Positions 21,209 to 31,644 of a stretch of DNA of 64,000 nucleotides are shown here, piece after piece. Source of the DNA: Siderastrea siderea (taxonomy: Eukaryota > Cnidaria > Anthozoa > Scleractinia > Rhizangiidae). Numbering within the stretch: the stretch's first letter is position 1; every line of letters starts with the position of its first letter. A model generated the notes under the pieces. The model did no database searches. It had not been told where the DNA came from and saw only the letters and a list, made by a program, of their open reading frames with translations. The translations under genes were made by a program, and so were the position numbers. Location: assembly GCA_964030785.1 (NCBI GenBank), contig OZ034967.1, positions 62,015,712 to 62,079,711 on the forward strand. Direction: 5' to 3'.

Positions 21209-22448
21209 ATGTTCAGAACTCCACAATTCCTTAAGAGGTCAGAAGATATTCGTATTGAATGTGAAAAAAATTAATAGACCCCGGGAATGGTCAAACACAA
21301 GAAAAAAGTGGTTATAAATTCGTAATAGAAGACTGGTACAGAGCTTATTTCTTAGTTCATTTTAAGTTTGAAGCAAATGCAAATGGAGGTAACATTGTAG
21401 CTGACACTGAATCTGCTCCAATAAATGGGTCTTTTTCATTAATCAAAAATATGAGAGTTTCATCAGCGGGGACAGAAGTTACTGAGTCAAACAATATCCA
21501 CAAAGGTATTTTCATTAAAAATCTGCTTGACTATTCAAACGATTATTCGGGAACTGTGGCAAAAGATCAATTTTGGTATCTTGACGTTGACGAAACCACA
21601 GTTACAGATGCAAATGCGACTAACCTTGGAATGCGTGCAAGAGCTCTTCTTTCACATGGTGGAAAGATAGTTGAGACAAAAATTCCTTTAAACAGATACT
21701 CATTTTTCGAAAATCTTTCCGAAGCTCTTTTACCACCAACGAAAATTGAGTTTGATGTTACTCTGCAAGATGATAAAGAACTTATTTTCCAAAACGATGG
21801 AACAGCTCGAAGAATTGTTGTTAAAAAAATTGAGTTATGGGTTCCACAACTATCTTTCCACGGTGAAGGGCAAAAATTTGTAAATGAAAATTTTTTAAAA
21901 ACAAAAAAAATTAAATACTTGAAAGAACGAATTATGGAAAGTTCCCCAAGAACTGGTACTGGTGGTACGTGTTCGTTTACAGCTGCAATTAAAAATGTAA
22001 AACACGTATTCATATTTCTTCAACAATATCGTAAAAAAAATCTTACACACAAAACCCTTACTTTTTTGACACATTTAATATCGATGGTGATAACTCGGCA
22101 AAATTAACTAGATGTCGACTAAATTATGGTGAAAATTTTTACCCTACAGTTTATTTCTCAGACAAAAACAAATTGAGAATTTACGAACATTTGATAAATT
22201 ATAGGTACAGAAATTATGATTACAACAGCGGTGTCCAGCTACAGGTTGCAAACTTCGAGAGTTTATACCCGATCATTCACTTCGATCTAAGAAATAATGA
22301 AAAATTTATGACAAATGATCCTCGAAATCTTACTCTTGAATACGAATTAAACGAAACAGCAAACCTTCAGTACATTATATACGCATACGTTATAAATGAA
22401 GAAGAATTTGTTTTAGAAACGCTTGGTAATGAGCTTGTTGTTGTCTAG
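21209..22448 (+). pseudogene. Major capsid protein (double jelly roll), two frameshifts
   Basis: ATG at 21209 follows AATATAACTGCAAC. The first frame closes after 21 codons at 21274. The main body is open in another frame to about 22107 (GQTQEKSGYKF near the start, then NLGMRARALLSHGGKI and ALLPPTKIEFDVTLQDD), and the C-terminal part (RLNYGENFYPTVYFSDK, then FESLYPIIHFDLRN) is in a third frame to 22448. The breaks lie at about 21262-21275 (A run) and 22033-22045 (A8 run). The whole would be about 410 residues, short for a Polinton hexon-type protein, so some divergence or loss is possible. Order after the penton gene supports the call. Confidence 0.8.
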
Positions 22449-22487
22449 AAAAAATTTAAAAAATTCTGAATATAATATATACGCACG

Positions 22488-24292
22488 ATGAGCACAACTT
22501 ATCATCCATTCAAAATCGCACTGACTGATGGTCAGAAAAAGAAACTTCAAAAAGCTTATGTTTCGAAGACAGCTGTTATTCTGAGAGTTAAACCAGGTCA
22601 AGTTGGACGGGATGACGAACTTCTTCTCACTGCTACTCAAATCTCGCGACTGAAGAAAACCTCAGCGGCAATTGGAATGGAAATAAAATTTAGCCAAACC
22701 ATAGCCAGAAATTTCGGACAACATGGCTGCCAACATGGCGGCAAGCATGCGCAAAGCACGCAAACACGGATTAAATATGGCGGCAGAACGTAAAGGGAAT
22801 GAGGGAGCAATTTTAAACTTTCCTAATTTTTGTTGTTGTCGCTCAAATTGCGACTTTCCCCAGCTTTAAAATTGATAAAGCAATGTTCGAACTACATTTT
22901 TATCGAACAAAAAATGAAGGAAATATTATTCTAGCCACTGCCTTTTTTGATCGAAATATCACTAGAAACGGACACAATATCCTCTTAAAACAGCGCTTAC
23001 CTTTATGCTTTTCTTAGTGCACGGAGAGAAAATCCTTGCTGCGACATGTTTCCCCATCTTCCCATCCAAAAGATACGATGTTAAGCTCGCAAAACAAATG
23101 TTTTTCTCGCGAAAATACACCAGCTAAGGCACTGCCTTTTTGAGACGAAGATCAGGCTTTTTTGTAAGTACGACATTGAGGAAATGGAGCCATTAGTGAG
23201 GTAAAAATGCTCCTGAAACGGTTTGTTTTCCTTCTACTGAGAAGCTCCTTGGCAGCCATTTTGTTTCTTTCCCATACATAACGTACTTACCTACTAACAT
23301 AAAGAAACCGCTGAATATGGGCACCGACTGGATTTCGAAAAAAAGCGGGAAGGAATTGCGAGGAAAAAATTCATATGTGCATGGTGCATGCTATGTCTGA
23401 ACTGATATAACACCAATTTAATCAAATCTGCAAGTGAACTGTAGCCTTTCCATCGAATAAGATATTCTTTCTGAAAAGGATTACAGTTGCAGATAAATAG
23501 AGCGTACGCTCAGAGCAGAGACAAATATTATATTTTGTCATTCAGACGACATCGAACAGTTATCAACAAACCGATTAAGAACAAAATCACAATATTTGCC
23601 TTTTTTTTTCATCCTACGATGACTAAATACCCTTTTGGCTATTTCCGCTGGCCGATTCTTCAAAAGGTCTGCATTGCTCACATAATTTAAGTCCTTGTAA
23701 AAGCTACTTACTCTTTCATTCGCTCTGGCCGCCATTTTGATTATGCGCCCGCGGTGCAAGCCGCTTGCCGTCACGAATTTCTGGCTATGCTCAGCTTCAA
23801 AATACTGCGCAGCGTGGTGGAAGTTTGTTTTCTGCTATGTTAGGTTTGGCACGACCTTTGATAAAGCCAGCCCTTGGTGCATTAGCGAGTGCAGGTTTAA
23901 GTTTCGGCGCTGAAAAGGTGCTAAAAAAGATATTCGGAAAGGGTTTTGGACCAAAGGAAATTGAGCTTTATAAACTTGTCCAGAAAACGACTCCTACTCA
24001 GAAAAAGGTGGCAGAACAATATCTTGTTGGGCAAGGTTTAGTAAAAGGAGGCGGAGCACAATACGGCGGCTTCCTTGGTATGTTAGCGTCTATCGGAGTG
24101 CCTTTAGCCATTGATTTAGTTCGAAAAATAATCGGAAAAGGTATGCAAACGCAACCACCATCACCACCACCACCACGAACAAGACGATCACCAGCTATAC
24201 CACCTCCTAAAGGTAAAGGAATGCAAATTCAACCTCCACCTTTTTTCGGAACTTGGGATGATTATTATCGTTTAAAAAAAACTGAAATTTGA
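22488..24292 (+). pseudogene. pVI-like minor capsid/membrane-active protein, split by insertion
   Basis: The first part (22488 to about 22699) starts MSTTYHPFKIALTDGQKKKL and runs into an unrelated insertion. The second part (from about 23790 to 24292) resumes as QNTAQRGGSLFSAMLGLARP, with glycine-rich amphipathic segments (FLGMLASIGVPLAIDLVRKI), two GKGMQ repeats and a Pro-rich linker. GG and GKG sites resemble adenain-type cleavage sites. Such proteins disrupt membranes and tether capsid parts in adenoviruses (family knowledge). The insertion is 22700-23789. The gene is broken here; its downstream neighbour is the protease. Confidence 0.7.
22700..23789. mobile_element. 1.09-kb insertion with 14-bp inverted ends inside Polinton
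   Basis: The left end CATAGCCAGAAATT (22700-22713) is matched by its exact reverse complement at 23776-23789. Flanking words of the disrupted gene read on directly on both sides. TA dinucleotides just inside both outer ends would fit a TA-type target duplication, but the two gene halves are then one base out of phase, so the precise edge is uncertain. No coding was found inside; it is a non-autonomous element younger than the Polinton insertion or carried with it. Confidence 0.7.
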
Positions 24293-24725
24293 AGATAAAC
24301 CTCTATCCAACATTGACCTGAGAAAATGGTGCAACTTTTTACGAATTCCAATAAAAGGTGTTTTTAGCAGAAATGAAACAAAACCTTTGTTTCATTCTCC
24401 ATGTATTATAAACTTGGATGATTTTGGAAGTTTGGGAACTCACTGGGTATGTTGTTGGCCAAAAGGAAAAGGTCTTTACGAGTATTTCGATTCATTTGGC
24501 TTTCCACCACCTTTGGAATGGGAACAAGAGATGTCAATGCATGGGATGAAACATTTTTTCAGAAATGACAACCAAATTCAGTGGGAACAAAGTGTGAGAT
24601 GTGGTTATTACTGCCTTCTCTTTTTAAACGAAAGAAATAAAGGAACAAGTTTTGCCGATATTTTGAAAATGTTCTCCAACGATTTACTTCAAAATGAGGA
24701 AATAGTGAAAAATTATTTTTCTTAA
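24276..24725 (+). CDS. Adenain-like cysteine protease, start codon lacking
   Basis: The open frame 24276-24725 encodes a maturation protease of about 150 residues. The N-terminal PLSNIDLRKWCNFLRIPIKG is followed by the catalytic His in GTHWVCCWP, Asp in YEYFDSFG, an oxyanion-type Gln in DNQIQW, and Cys in VRCGYYCLLF: the His-Asp-Cys order of adenovirus proteases. It would cut capsid and core precursors during assembly. No ATG precedes the catalytic His in this frame. Upstream the frame closes at a TAA that overlaps an A8 run (24274-24281), where the pVI-like frame could slip into it. Either the start is lost, or expression uses a frameshift or a non-ATG codon. Confidence 0.8.
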   Translation, partial: KKLKFEDKPLSNIDLRKWCNFLRIPIKGVFSRNETKPLFHSPCIINLDDFGSLGTHWVCCWPKGKGLYEYFDSFGFPPPLEWEQEMSMHGMKHFFRNDNQIQWEQSVRCGYYCLLFLNERNKGTSFADILKMFSNDLLQNEEIVKNYFS

Positions 24726-24738
24726 AATATATCTACAA

Positions 24739-24888
24739 TGGAAGTGTACTGTGTGAAAGAAAAGCGGCACACACCCAATGTGAAGGGGACCGAAAAAGTT
24801 GTAACCACAAAGAACAAAAGAAAACTCTTAAAGGTAAAATGCGCTAGTTGCGGAATAACAAAAACAGGTTTTATGCCGGGAAACTAGG
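24739..24888 (+). CDS. Small zinc-ribbon-like ORF (DUF5679 type), degenerate
   Basis: ATG at 24739 follows TTAAAATATATCTACA. The 49 residues include MEVYCVKEKRH, VVTTKNKRK and VKCASCGITKTGF, the layout of short zinc-ribbon proteins (YCxxC ... CxxCG) found in viruses. The second Cys of the first pair is Glu here, so metal binding may be lost. The C-terminal end overlaps the start of the PLA2 frame at 24848 in another frame. In related elements the two could form one ORF (inference), in which case this is a further frameshift near 24850-24890. Confidence 0.5.
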
Positions 24889-25736
24889 TAAGCCCTCCCG
24901 CGCGGAGGGCAGTGGAATATTTGGAGACGTTGCAATGGCGGTGGGTGATCTTGCTATTACAAAAGGAATCCCCTATCTTGCCAAAAAAAGTGTTGAAGCT
25001 GGAAGATATTACGCTTCTGAAGCAATGAGAGACCCGAAATTACAAAAGAAAGCAATAAATTACACTCTTGACAAAGCCCGCCCAGTTATTCAAAAAGTTG
25101 GAAGTGAAATGTTTGATCAACTTTCAACTAAAGTTCGACCAAACCAACGTTATAAAACTGACAGACCTGATTTGGATGGAGCTGGGTTTGACATACATGC
25201 AGCAATTGGGAAATTTCCGAAACCAAAAAAAGGTTGGACATTACCAGGACATAATTTCACAGGGCCATACAATCCTCTTGAAAAGCAGGTTAAATACGAT
25301 CCAGAAACGGGTGAAATTCTTGATATATATCAACAACCAACAGGTGCAACAGATGCGATTGCTATGCAACATGATGTTGATTATGATGTTTGTTCCAACC
25401 GTGAAAAAAAATACGGTGAAAATCTCAAAAAATGCAAACACAAAGCGGATAAAAAAATGGTTAAGTCTCTTGACGCAGTTCCTTACAAACAGAGACAGTG
25501 GGGTCATGCGGCTGCAAGAAATGCAATCAATGCTAAACAAAAGTTAGGGTTGGGTTTGAAAAAACAAAAAAGGAACTGGTGCTTTGGATAAACCATTGGA
25601 AGTAGCGAAATTTGCTGAAACTTTGACAAAAAAAATTATTACTTCCACAAAACATGTATTCGATTGGTATTGGTCAGGTGATATTGCGAAAAATGCTTTC
25701 GCAGGACCAACTGGTGTCACAAGCAAGAAATTTTGA
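24848..25736 (+). pseudogene. Phospholipase A2-domain capsid protein, frameshifted
   Basis: The main frame (24848-25591, no clear ATG) has a GSGIFGD segment, an amphipathic helix region, and a parvovirus-type PLA2 domain at about residues 125-205: NFTGPYNPLE as the calcium loop, then the catalytic His-Asp pair in AMQHDVDYDVC and the following CKHKADKKMV helix. Such domains help virions leave endosomes in parvoviruses and occur in adintoviruses (family knowledge). The C-terminal region (DWYWSGDIAKNAFAGPTGVT) is in another frame up to 25736; the break lies in the A-rich stretch at 25558-25572. Its 3' end faces the zinc-ribbon gene on the other strand. Confidence 0.8.
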
Positions 25737-25786
25737 ACTCATCCAAAAAAGGTGAAAAATCCGAAAACAGGCAAATATGAAAATGT

Positions 25787-26330
25787 TTATGAAGAACCTT
25801 GATTGGTTTTCAACCACCATTTATCAAACTCCTGTTTTGCGAGCCACCAGCTTGTTAAGCTTTTTGGAAGGTGATGAGAAATAGATTCCATAATTTCTTT
25901 TTTGTTGGGCCAGCATTCAGAAGGTACCTTTTCAAAATAATTATAAAGAAAACAGGGGTAGTTCACTGACTTGCCGGTCATCTTCTGAAATTGAGCAATA
26001 ACGTTACCAAGAAAATCTACCTCGCTGGAAGAAAACATTTTGTAAATGTTCCATTTCCGCAAAACATTTTTTAAATGAAAATTACTTGCAGTGAAAATTC
26101 TTTCCCGATTTTCTTCTTCTTGAAACTGTTCATCATCAAAATCAGACGCTCTACCACATTTTGGACATGCACGACAGAACTCATTCCCCACATAAATTAA
26201 TTGCTCCTCGCATGAAGGACAACGATAAATTTTTTTTGATAATGGGTATAAATTTTTTTTTTTGCAATGTTTCTTGAACTTTTTTCGCCGAAATTTTCTC
26301 ACCTTGCAACCAACCAAATGGGTCGTACAT
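25787..26330 (-). pseudogene. Zinc-ribbon transcription-factor-like protein (VLTF3-like?), frameshifted
   Basis: ATG at 26330 (MYDPFGWLQGEK) opens a frame that closes in the long A run at about 26255-26265; the rest is in another frame down to 25787. That part has a zinc ribbon, CPSCEEQ ... CRACPKCGRA, an acidic linker, and a helical domain (LRKWNIYKMFSSSEVDFLG, then VIAQFQKMTGKSVNYPCFL, WWLAKQEFDKWW). The layout recalls poxvirus late transcription factor 3-like proteins, which would suit late-gene control, but the resemblance is weak. The start lies 23 bases from the integrase start on the other strand. Confidence 0.5.
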
Positions 26331-26353
26331 TTTTTTATCTTGTATGATATACA
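26331..26353. promoter_or_regulatory. Divergent 23-bp promoter, integrase and zinc-ribbon gene
   Basis: Only 23 bases separate the two opposite ATG codons. They hold TTGTATGATATACA, which gives a TATA-like word in both directions. This is the tightest example of the short AT-rich promoter seen throughout the element. Confidence 0.5.
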
Positions 26354-27344
26354 ATGAGCTCCCGTATTTTCAATAAGTTGTCAAAAATCTATTACAGTCC
26401 GCAAGGGTATTGGAAAGGGTTTGCAGCAATTAAGAAATTAGCCAAGGCAGCAAAAGTTTCGGAAAATGTGGCTCAAAACTGGTTGATGAAGCAAGCTCTT
26501 TGGCAGGTTTATTTACCGGCCCCACGGTACATTCCAAGACCGAAATTTGATGTTCCTGTTCCAAACAAAGTTCACCAAGCAGATCTTCTATATCTCCCAC
26601 ACGATCGCCCACCACGCTCCCGTAAAACTTTTGAATATGCCCTCACAGTGGTAGATGTGGCCTCTCGATACAAAGAGGCCGAACCGTTGACCACAAAAGA
26701 AGCTAAAGAAGTTGCAACTGCTCTGGAACGGATTTATAGTCGTGGTCCTTTGAAGTGGCTGAAACTGCTTCAAGTCGATCCTGGGCGCTGTGAATCAACT
26801 TCTTTCGAAACATAATGTTGAGGTTAGACGTGGTCGTGTGGATATTCACCGTGATCAAGCTATTGTTGAAAGATTCAACCGCACCCTAGCTGAACGACTG
26901 TTTGGACACCAATATGGGGTTGAAATGCGCCTCCCTGAGGGTCAGCGGTCCACTGCGTGGGTGAAAAGGCTTCCTCAAGTTGTTGCCGCTCTGAACAACG
27001 AGGTAACAAGCCTTACCGGCAAGAAACCCCCCGTTGCCATTAAAGAAAAAAATGTTTCTGCAAAGGCATCGACACCTTATTCAAGGCCTGTTGGGCAAAG
27101 GGAAAAAAAGCTCCCCTCTCTCGTTAATGTGCGCTATCTCTACCAACCTGGCGAGCTTGAAGGTGGTGTAAAAAGAGCTACAGATCCAATCTGGTCTTTG
27201 AAAGTTTACAGCATTGAAAGATCTTTTACCAAACCAAATCAACCCGTTCTCTACTATTTGCACGACGGTCCCAAGCGCGGCTTCGTGCGTGAAGAACTGC
27301 TGGTTGTCCCTCCAAACACACAGTTACCCCCCGAGCAACTTTGA
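26354..27344 (+). pseudogene. Retroviral-type DDE integrase, one frameshift
   Basis: Two overlapping frames make an integrase of about 325 residues. The N-terminal part (26354-26815) has MSSRIFNKLSKIYYSPQGYW, then the first catalytic Asp in HQADLLYLP and the second in LLQVDPG. After a frame break at about 26780-26795 the second part has the catalytic Glu in QAIVERFNRTLAERL and an SH3-like C-terminal domain (VRYLYQPGELEGG, VYSIERSF). It catalyses insertion of the element with a 6-bp duplication. Its 3' end overlaps the end of the DNA polymerase gene by 21 bases, tail to tail. Confidence 0.9.
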
Positions 27345-30300
27345 AACTTCGGCATCTAACTCTATAAGTTCATCATATGTTAATGTTGGCATTTCGTTGT
27401 ACCCATAAGCTTTTGTATGAATACCATCGTCACATATCCATCGCTTTGAATCAAATGGTGAAAGCGAAATTTTGTTAAGATGCATTCCATATATCTCATG
27501 CCCCTCGCTTCGAAGAATGTTCATTCCATGCCATAGCTGCTCCTTTCCAAAAAGCGTTTCCTTGAACTGATCATGCATAATTTTTTCTTTACAACACTCT
27601 TTTTTACACCTTTTGCTTTTTTTATATTTTTTTCGTCAGCCTTCAAGATAGAATAAATTTTTGGTCTTAGACAAACACACTCTGCAATTGGTGTTCCATT
27701 GCATTCATCTTTCATTTTGCCCAAGACCTTTTTGTTGATATTTGAGTAAAGTTGATGTTCTTTCGGGTAGTCACATAAAGATTTTTGTTTGTTTCGATGT
27801 CTTTGCAGAAGTCATCGGTTTCAATTTCAACAAGAAGGCTGTCGGTATCTGTGTACAAAAGCTCGTACTTTGGTCCGTATTGCTTTTTAAGTTTGTTGTA
27901 GAAAAAGTCGTACATCAATATCTTGCTGTTGTCAAGGATAGTCATCCCCGTGTAGACAGGTTTGTTAAGCAGCAGCCGGCTTTGTGCATGTCAATTCCGA
28001 CAAGGTCATTTGAAAACATTACATGCCTTGAGTACAAAGGGCTGGCAACCAATTTCCTTATTTTGTCTGTCTCATTGCTTCTCACTATTTTTATGTCAAC
28101 ACGGTTACGCAAGTTTTCCATGGTTTTTCCGAAAACTGAGTTATTCATTAGCGTGTAAAAGTTCTTTTCAAAGTCACTCCTTGCATTTTTCCTGAATTCT
28201 GTATTCATCCGGATGTACGGCTCCATCCAGCATTCTTGTTCGAACTCCAACACCCTGTTCACTCGCTTAAGTTTCATTCCCTGATTCAGATAAAACTGCA
28301 AGTTTCTGTAATGCACAACATAGTTGCTTTTGTCCTCAAGTGTCAGAAGCAGTTTCTCGCTGTCCGGCGGTTTCAGATCCAGGTCTTTCATCAACCTCTT
28401 TTGGTAGTCCGACATACCTTCTTTTTGCACGACCTTTTTTTCCGGCGCAAGGTGATAGCTGTTGTGTTGCTCATGCAGTTCTGCTGGATATTCAAGATCC
28501 ACCTCAAGAATCCATCCATTCTTTGCGTTTTCTTTTTTCTTAATGATATCTTCCTCAGTGGGCATAACACGTTTCCATTTAAAATCTCTTTTCGGGAGTG
28601 GCTTGCTCATTGCCCATCCGTAAAGGTTGTTCGCGTCGAGATACATGATGTATTTGTTCGGTTTGCTGGGGTCATAGTCCGGTACTAGCGGGTTGTCTGC
28701 CTTAGCGTATCTTTTGCTTACCATGGAAATTCCACCCCGCATTCCCCTTTCCACGAAGAGATGCATTTCAAGGTCTGTGAGTAACTCAAGCTCGACCCCC
28801 GTCTTTTTCAAGAGCGCGTCCCAGGAAAGTCCGGGCGACGTGTAATAATGAGCCGGATCTAACCCGTACTGCTCTTGGCATATGTTTCGGAAGTTCTCAA
28901 AAACATCCGCCAGCAGTGCGACATCCGTTTTCACGTAAAGATCGTGATAATCGCCCAGCGTTTTGCATTCAAAAGCATCCCAAACAGTCTTTGCGTGCGC
29001 ATACTCTTCGTCTGTTATGTGCTCGTCGTTCAGCTAGCTGTAAAACTTCTCTTTGTCCGGAAGCCTTGTCTCGCTAAATCTCCCCCATGAGTCCATGTAC
29101 TTGTAAGGGTAGATACCTTTTTTGTAAAGCAGGTCGCTTCCTTTTGAAATGGTTGATGTTGTTTTCAATGACTCCTTTGGTGTTGCACTTACAAGTGAAT
29201 CAAGGCTCGCTTGCAAAAAGTTGAAGCTGTCGATGAAACGCAGACCTCCGACTGAAAATGTGATATATTTCTCCATGTTGTTGGCGACACATTTCACCTC
29301 TTTTTTCAGCTGTGACATCGCTTGCATTAAATGGTGTGCGTCGTAACCCCTCAGGTTATGAAATACAACTGGTATTTGGTAGGTCTGGGGATTTATACGC
29401 AGTTTCAGATTGCATTCGTTATGCGCCGCTCCACGGTACCTTCCAGTAATATGGCAATGGTCTTTCACTGCGTCTCTGAAGTTTTTCTGAAGTAAAGAGT
29501 TTCCACAGTACCTACAATTTTTCTGAAATTTTGCTTCCAACTTGTCTTTTTTGTCTGTTAATCTTTTTAGCCTAAGAATACCCCATTGTTGTTCTTTCTG
29601 TGCTCTGTAAAAAGATTTTTTGTGCCATTGACCCCTATAACTGCATTTTTCACTGCCTTCACCGCCTTCTATGCTCCAAATCGGTAAAGAGTCTAAGAAT
29701 TCATCTTTTATCAAACTTTTGTTACAAATATGACAATCAGTTGCATTTTTGAATTTTACCCAGTCTTGGGGCTCCATCACAATCGGCTTTTTTTCTGCCA
29801 AACTGTCTCTTATTTTCACCTCTTCCTGCAGAATGTCATTTAAAAACGTTCCAACAGCGTTTTCTCCCCTGTAAACCTTTGACCCTGAAACTTCACCGTC
29901 GATTCTCACAACCATGTAAGAATACCCGCATGCCTCATGCCATTCGGTCTTCTCTGTGTAGCTTTTTTTCTTGCTCTCTGGCCCAATCTCACAGCCTGGA
30001 ATCTTTCTAACCAAAGCCTCAAAGTCAGCATATATCACGTATGGCACCTTCATCTGTTTGTGATGATTTTGGAAAGAAAGGGTGTTTTCCCCCTCTTCCG
30101 GCATCTCGATTCTTGTCGGCCTGCCATTCACACCATTGCAATATTTTTTGTGGTTCTCGAGCAAGTCTGCTCTTGAAAAACCTGTTAAGCACATCATGCA
30201 GTAGTGTTTTGTGTTGCTGTTTTTGGTCTGATCGAAGAGCAAAGCGCTCACCCGTTTTACATAACAATAGTGTTGTATTATCCCCGACTCAATTAACATC

Positions 30301-31166
30301 AGGTTTATTCGCGGCACGCTTTTTTTTTTACTTATCCTATGCGGAATCACACAATTATTTTCATTTTCCCAGCCAAATACGTTTATTGCAAGGTTTTTGT
30401 TTTGAGCTTCAAGCTTGTCTATCTGTTTTACCGGTGTTGGGAAATCGATTGCTTCATAGTTAATGCCATCGTTAACCGAATATTTGCTTGGTCTTTCCGC
30501 GTGATTTCCATCTTTTGGAGGGAATAAAGCAGCTCTGAGCGCCCACTTCAAACATTCGTTGTCTCTGTTTTTCACGTTAATTATTGCCTTCTTTTTTGCC
30601 GGATTGGCTGGAAGAGGTAAATAGGTTCCTCCGCACAGTGGCTGATAGCGTGCAACATTCACGTAGGCAACCATTATTCTTTCAAGAGCCCATCCTGAGC
30701 CCCGCTCTGACCAAGACTCTATTTCACCCTTTATTCTTTCAACAAATCTGTCGAATTCTGTTTTTATCTGGTCCTCGTCATTTCTGTTGAAAACGTGCGG
30801 TTCATTTTCTCGAAAATAATGTTCCATGTACTGTGTTCCACCGTCTCTCTCTATTGAAAACTCTACTTGTAAACCAAAACTTACTTTTACGCTTTTTAAT
30901 TTTTGGATTTCGTTTTCAACCAAATCAGTAAACTTTTCTTTCGTTTCCCTTGCAAACACAAAAAGATCTTTATTGTTTGGATTTTCTTCAGAAACATCCA
31001 TTCTCCAAATACGAAGCCAGTCCTGGAAATTATTTTGGGATATTAAAAACCTGTCATATAATGCAACATAATTTGGTTTTAACGTTTTAGGCAAGTTTAT
31101 GTTTTTCTCCGGTATTGGACCGTAAAACATTTGCAAAACATCGGACGAATATCTTGCGGCTGCCAT
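27324..31166 (-). pseudogene. polB: Protein-primed type B DNA polymerase, multiply broken
   Basis: The start (31166) lies in the right terminal repeat. About 1280 codons carry a zinc finger (CMMCLTGF ... HKKYC, about 325), Exo I YADFEAL (about 379), Exo II HNLRGYDAHH (about 606), Exo III LYVKTDVALL, motif A YLDANNLYGWAMS (about 847), motif B NNSVFGKTMENLRN (about 1011) and motif C YTDTDSL (about 1105). It replicates the element's linear DNA from a protein primer. Breaks: an in-frame TAG at 29034-29036, and frameshifts at about 27945-27980, 27765-27780 and 27560-27600. All core motifs survive, so decay is recent or partly assembly error. Its first eight residues match those of the protein at 14016. 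Confidence 0.95.
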
Positions 31167-31472
31167 TTTGGTGTATATACTTGTGATGATACTTGTTCAA
31201 TAGGAAATAATTCTGGGCCACTTTGTATATATACCAGTGCAGACATTTCTTAAATATAAAATATTTTCTGTGACACATCCTCTTCACTGGTCCGCGAAGT
31301 CACACACTTCGTTTTTATACTGTTTGCGTTACACACATGTAAGATGAGGTGTTCTGGGACAGAAATTTAAATAAGCGGTTTTTACCGAAACGAGGCGAGC
31401 ATGGGAGACGAGTTTCGGTGAAAAAACCGCTTATTTAAATTTCTGTCCCAGAACCCTCATCTTACATGTGTG
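31144..31472. repeat. Polinton right terminal inverted repeat
   Basis: This is the reverse complement of 13709-14038. The outer 142 bases (31331-31472) form the long hairpin; inside lie the promoter (GTATATAC words) and start codon of the polymerase. The outermost base pair differs by one base between the two ends (left ACACACATG, right CACACATG when read outward). Confidence 0.95.
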
Positions 31473-31644
31473 TCTCTGTAAAGTGTTGACTGCTTTTACT
31501 CATGGATAACATTCTATTATGTCGATAAAGGTCTTGAAAAACACTGGACACCCACCAAGAACCATGCTTCCGAAGGGTGGGATGTGTTAGCATACTAGCT
31601 TTGTTAATATATTTACGATTCAAGTTGATTTGATTCAAGATAAA

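Larger units (their letters stand above)
13709..31472. mobile_element. Polinton/Maverick (adintovirus-like) element, 17.76 kb
   Basis: The element has inverted terminal repeats of about 330 bp, a 6-bp target duplication and the hallmark gene set: type B DNA polymerase, retroviral-type integrase, packaging ATPase, adenain-like protease, single and double jelly-roll capsid proteins. It also has a PLA2-type protein and a fibre, which fits the animal adintovirus group. Polymerase points inward from the right end; integrase converges on it. Several genes carry stops or frameshifts and one is split by an insertion, so the copy is unlikely to be active. The ends and target duplication are well preserved. 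Confidence 0.97.
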
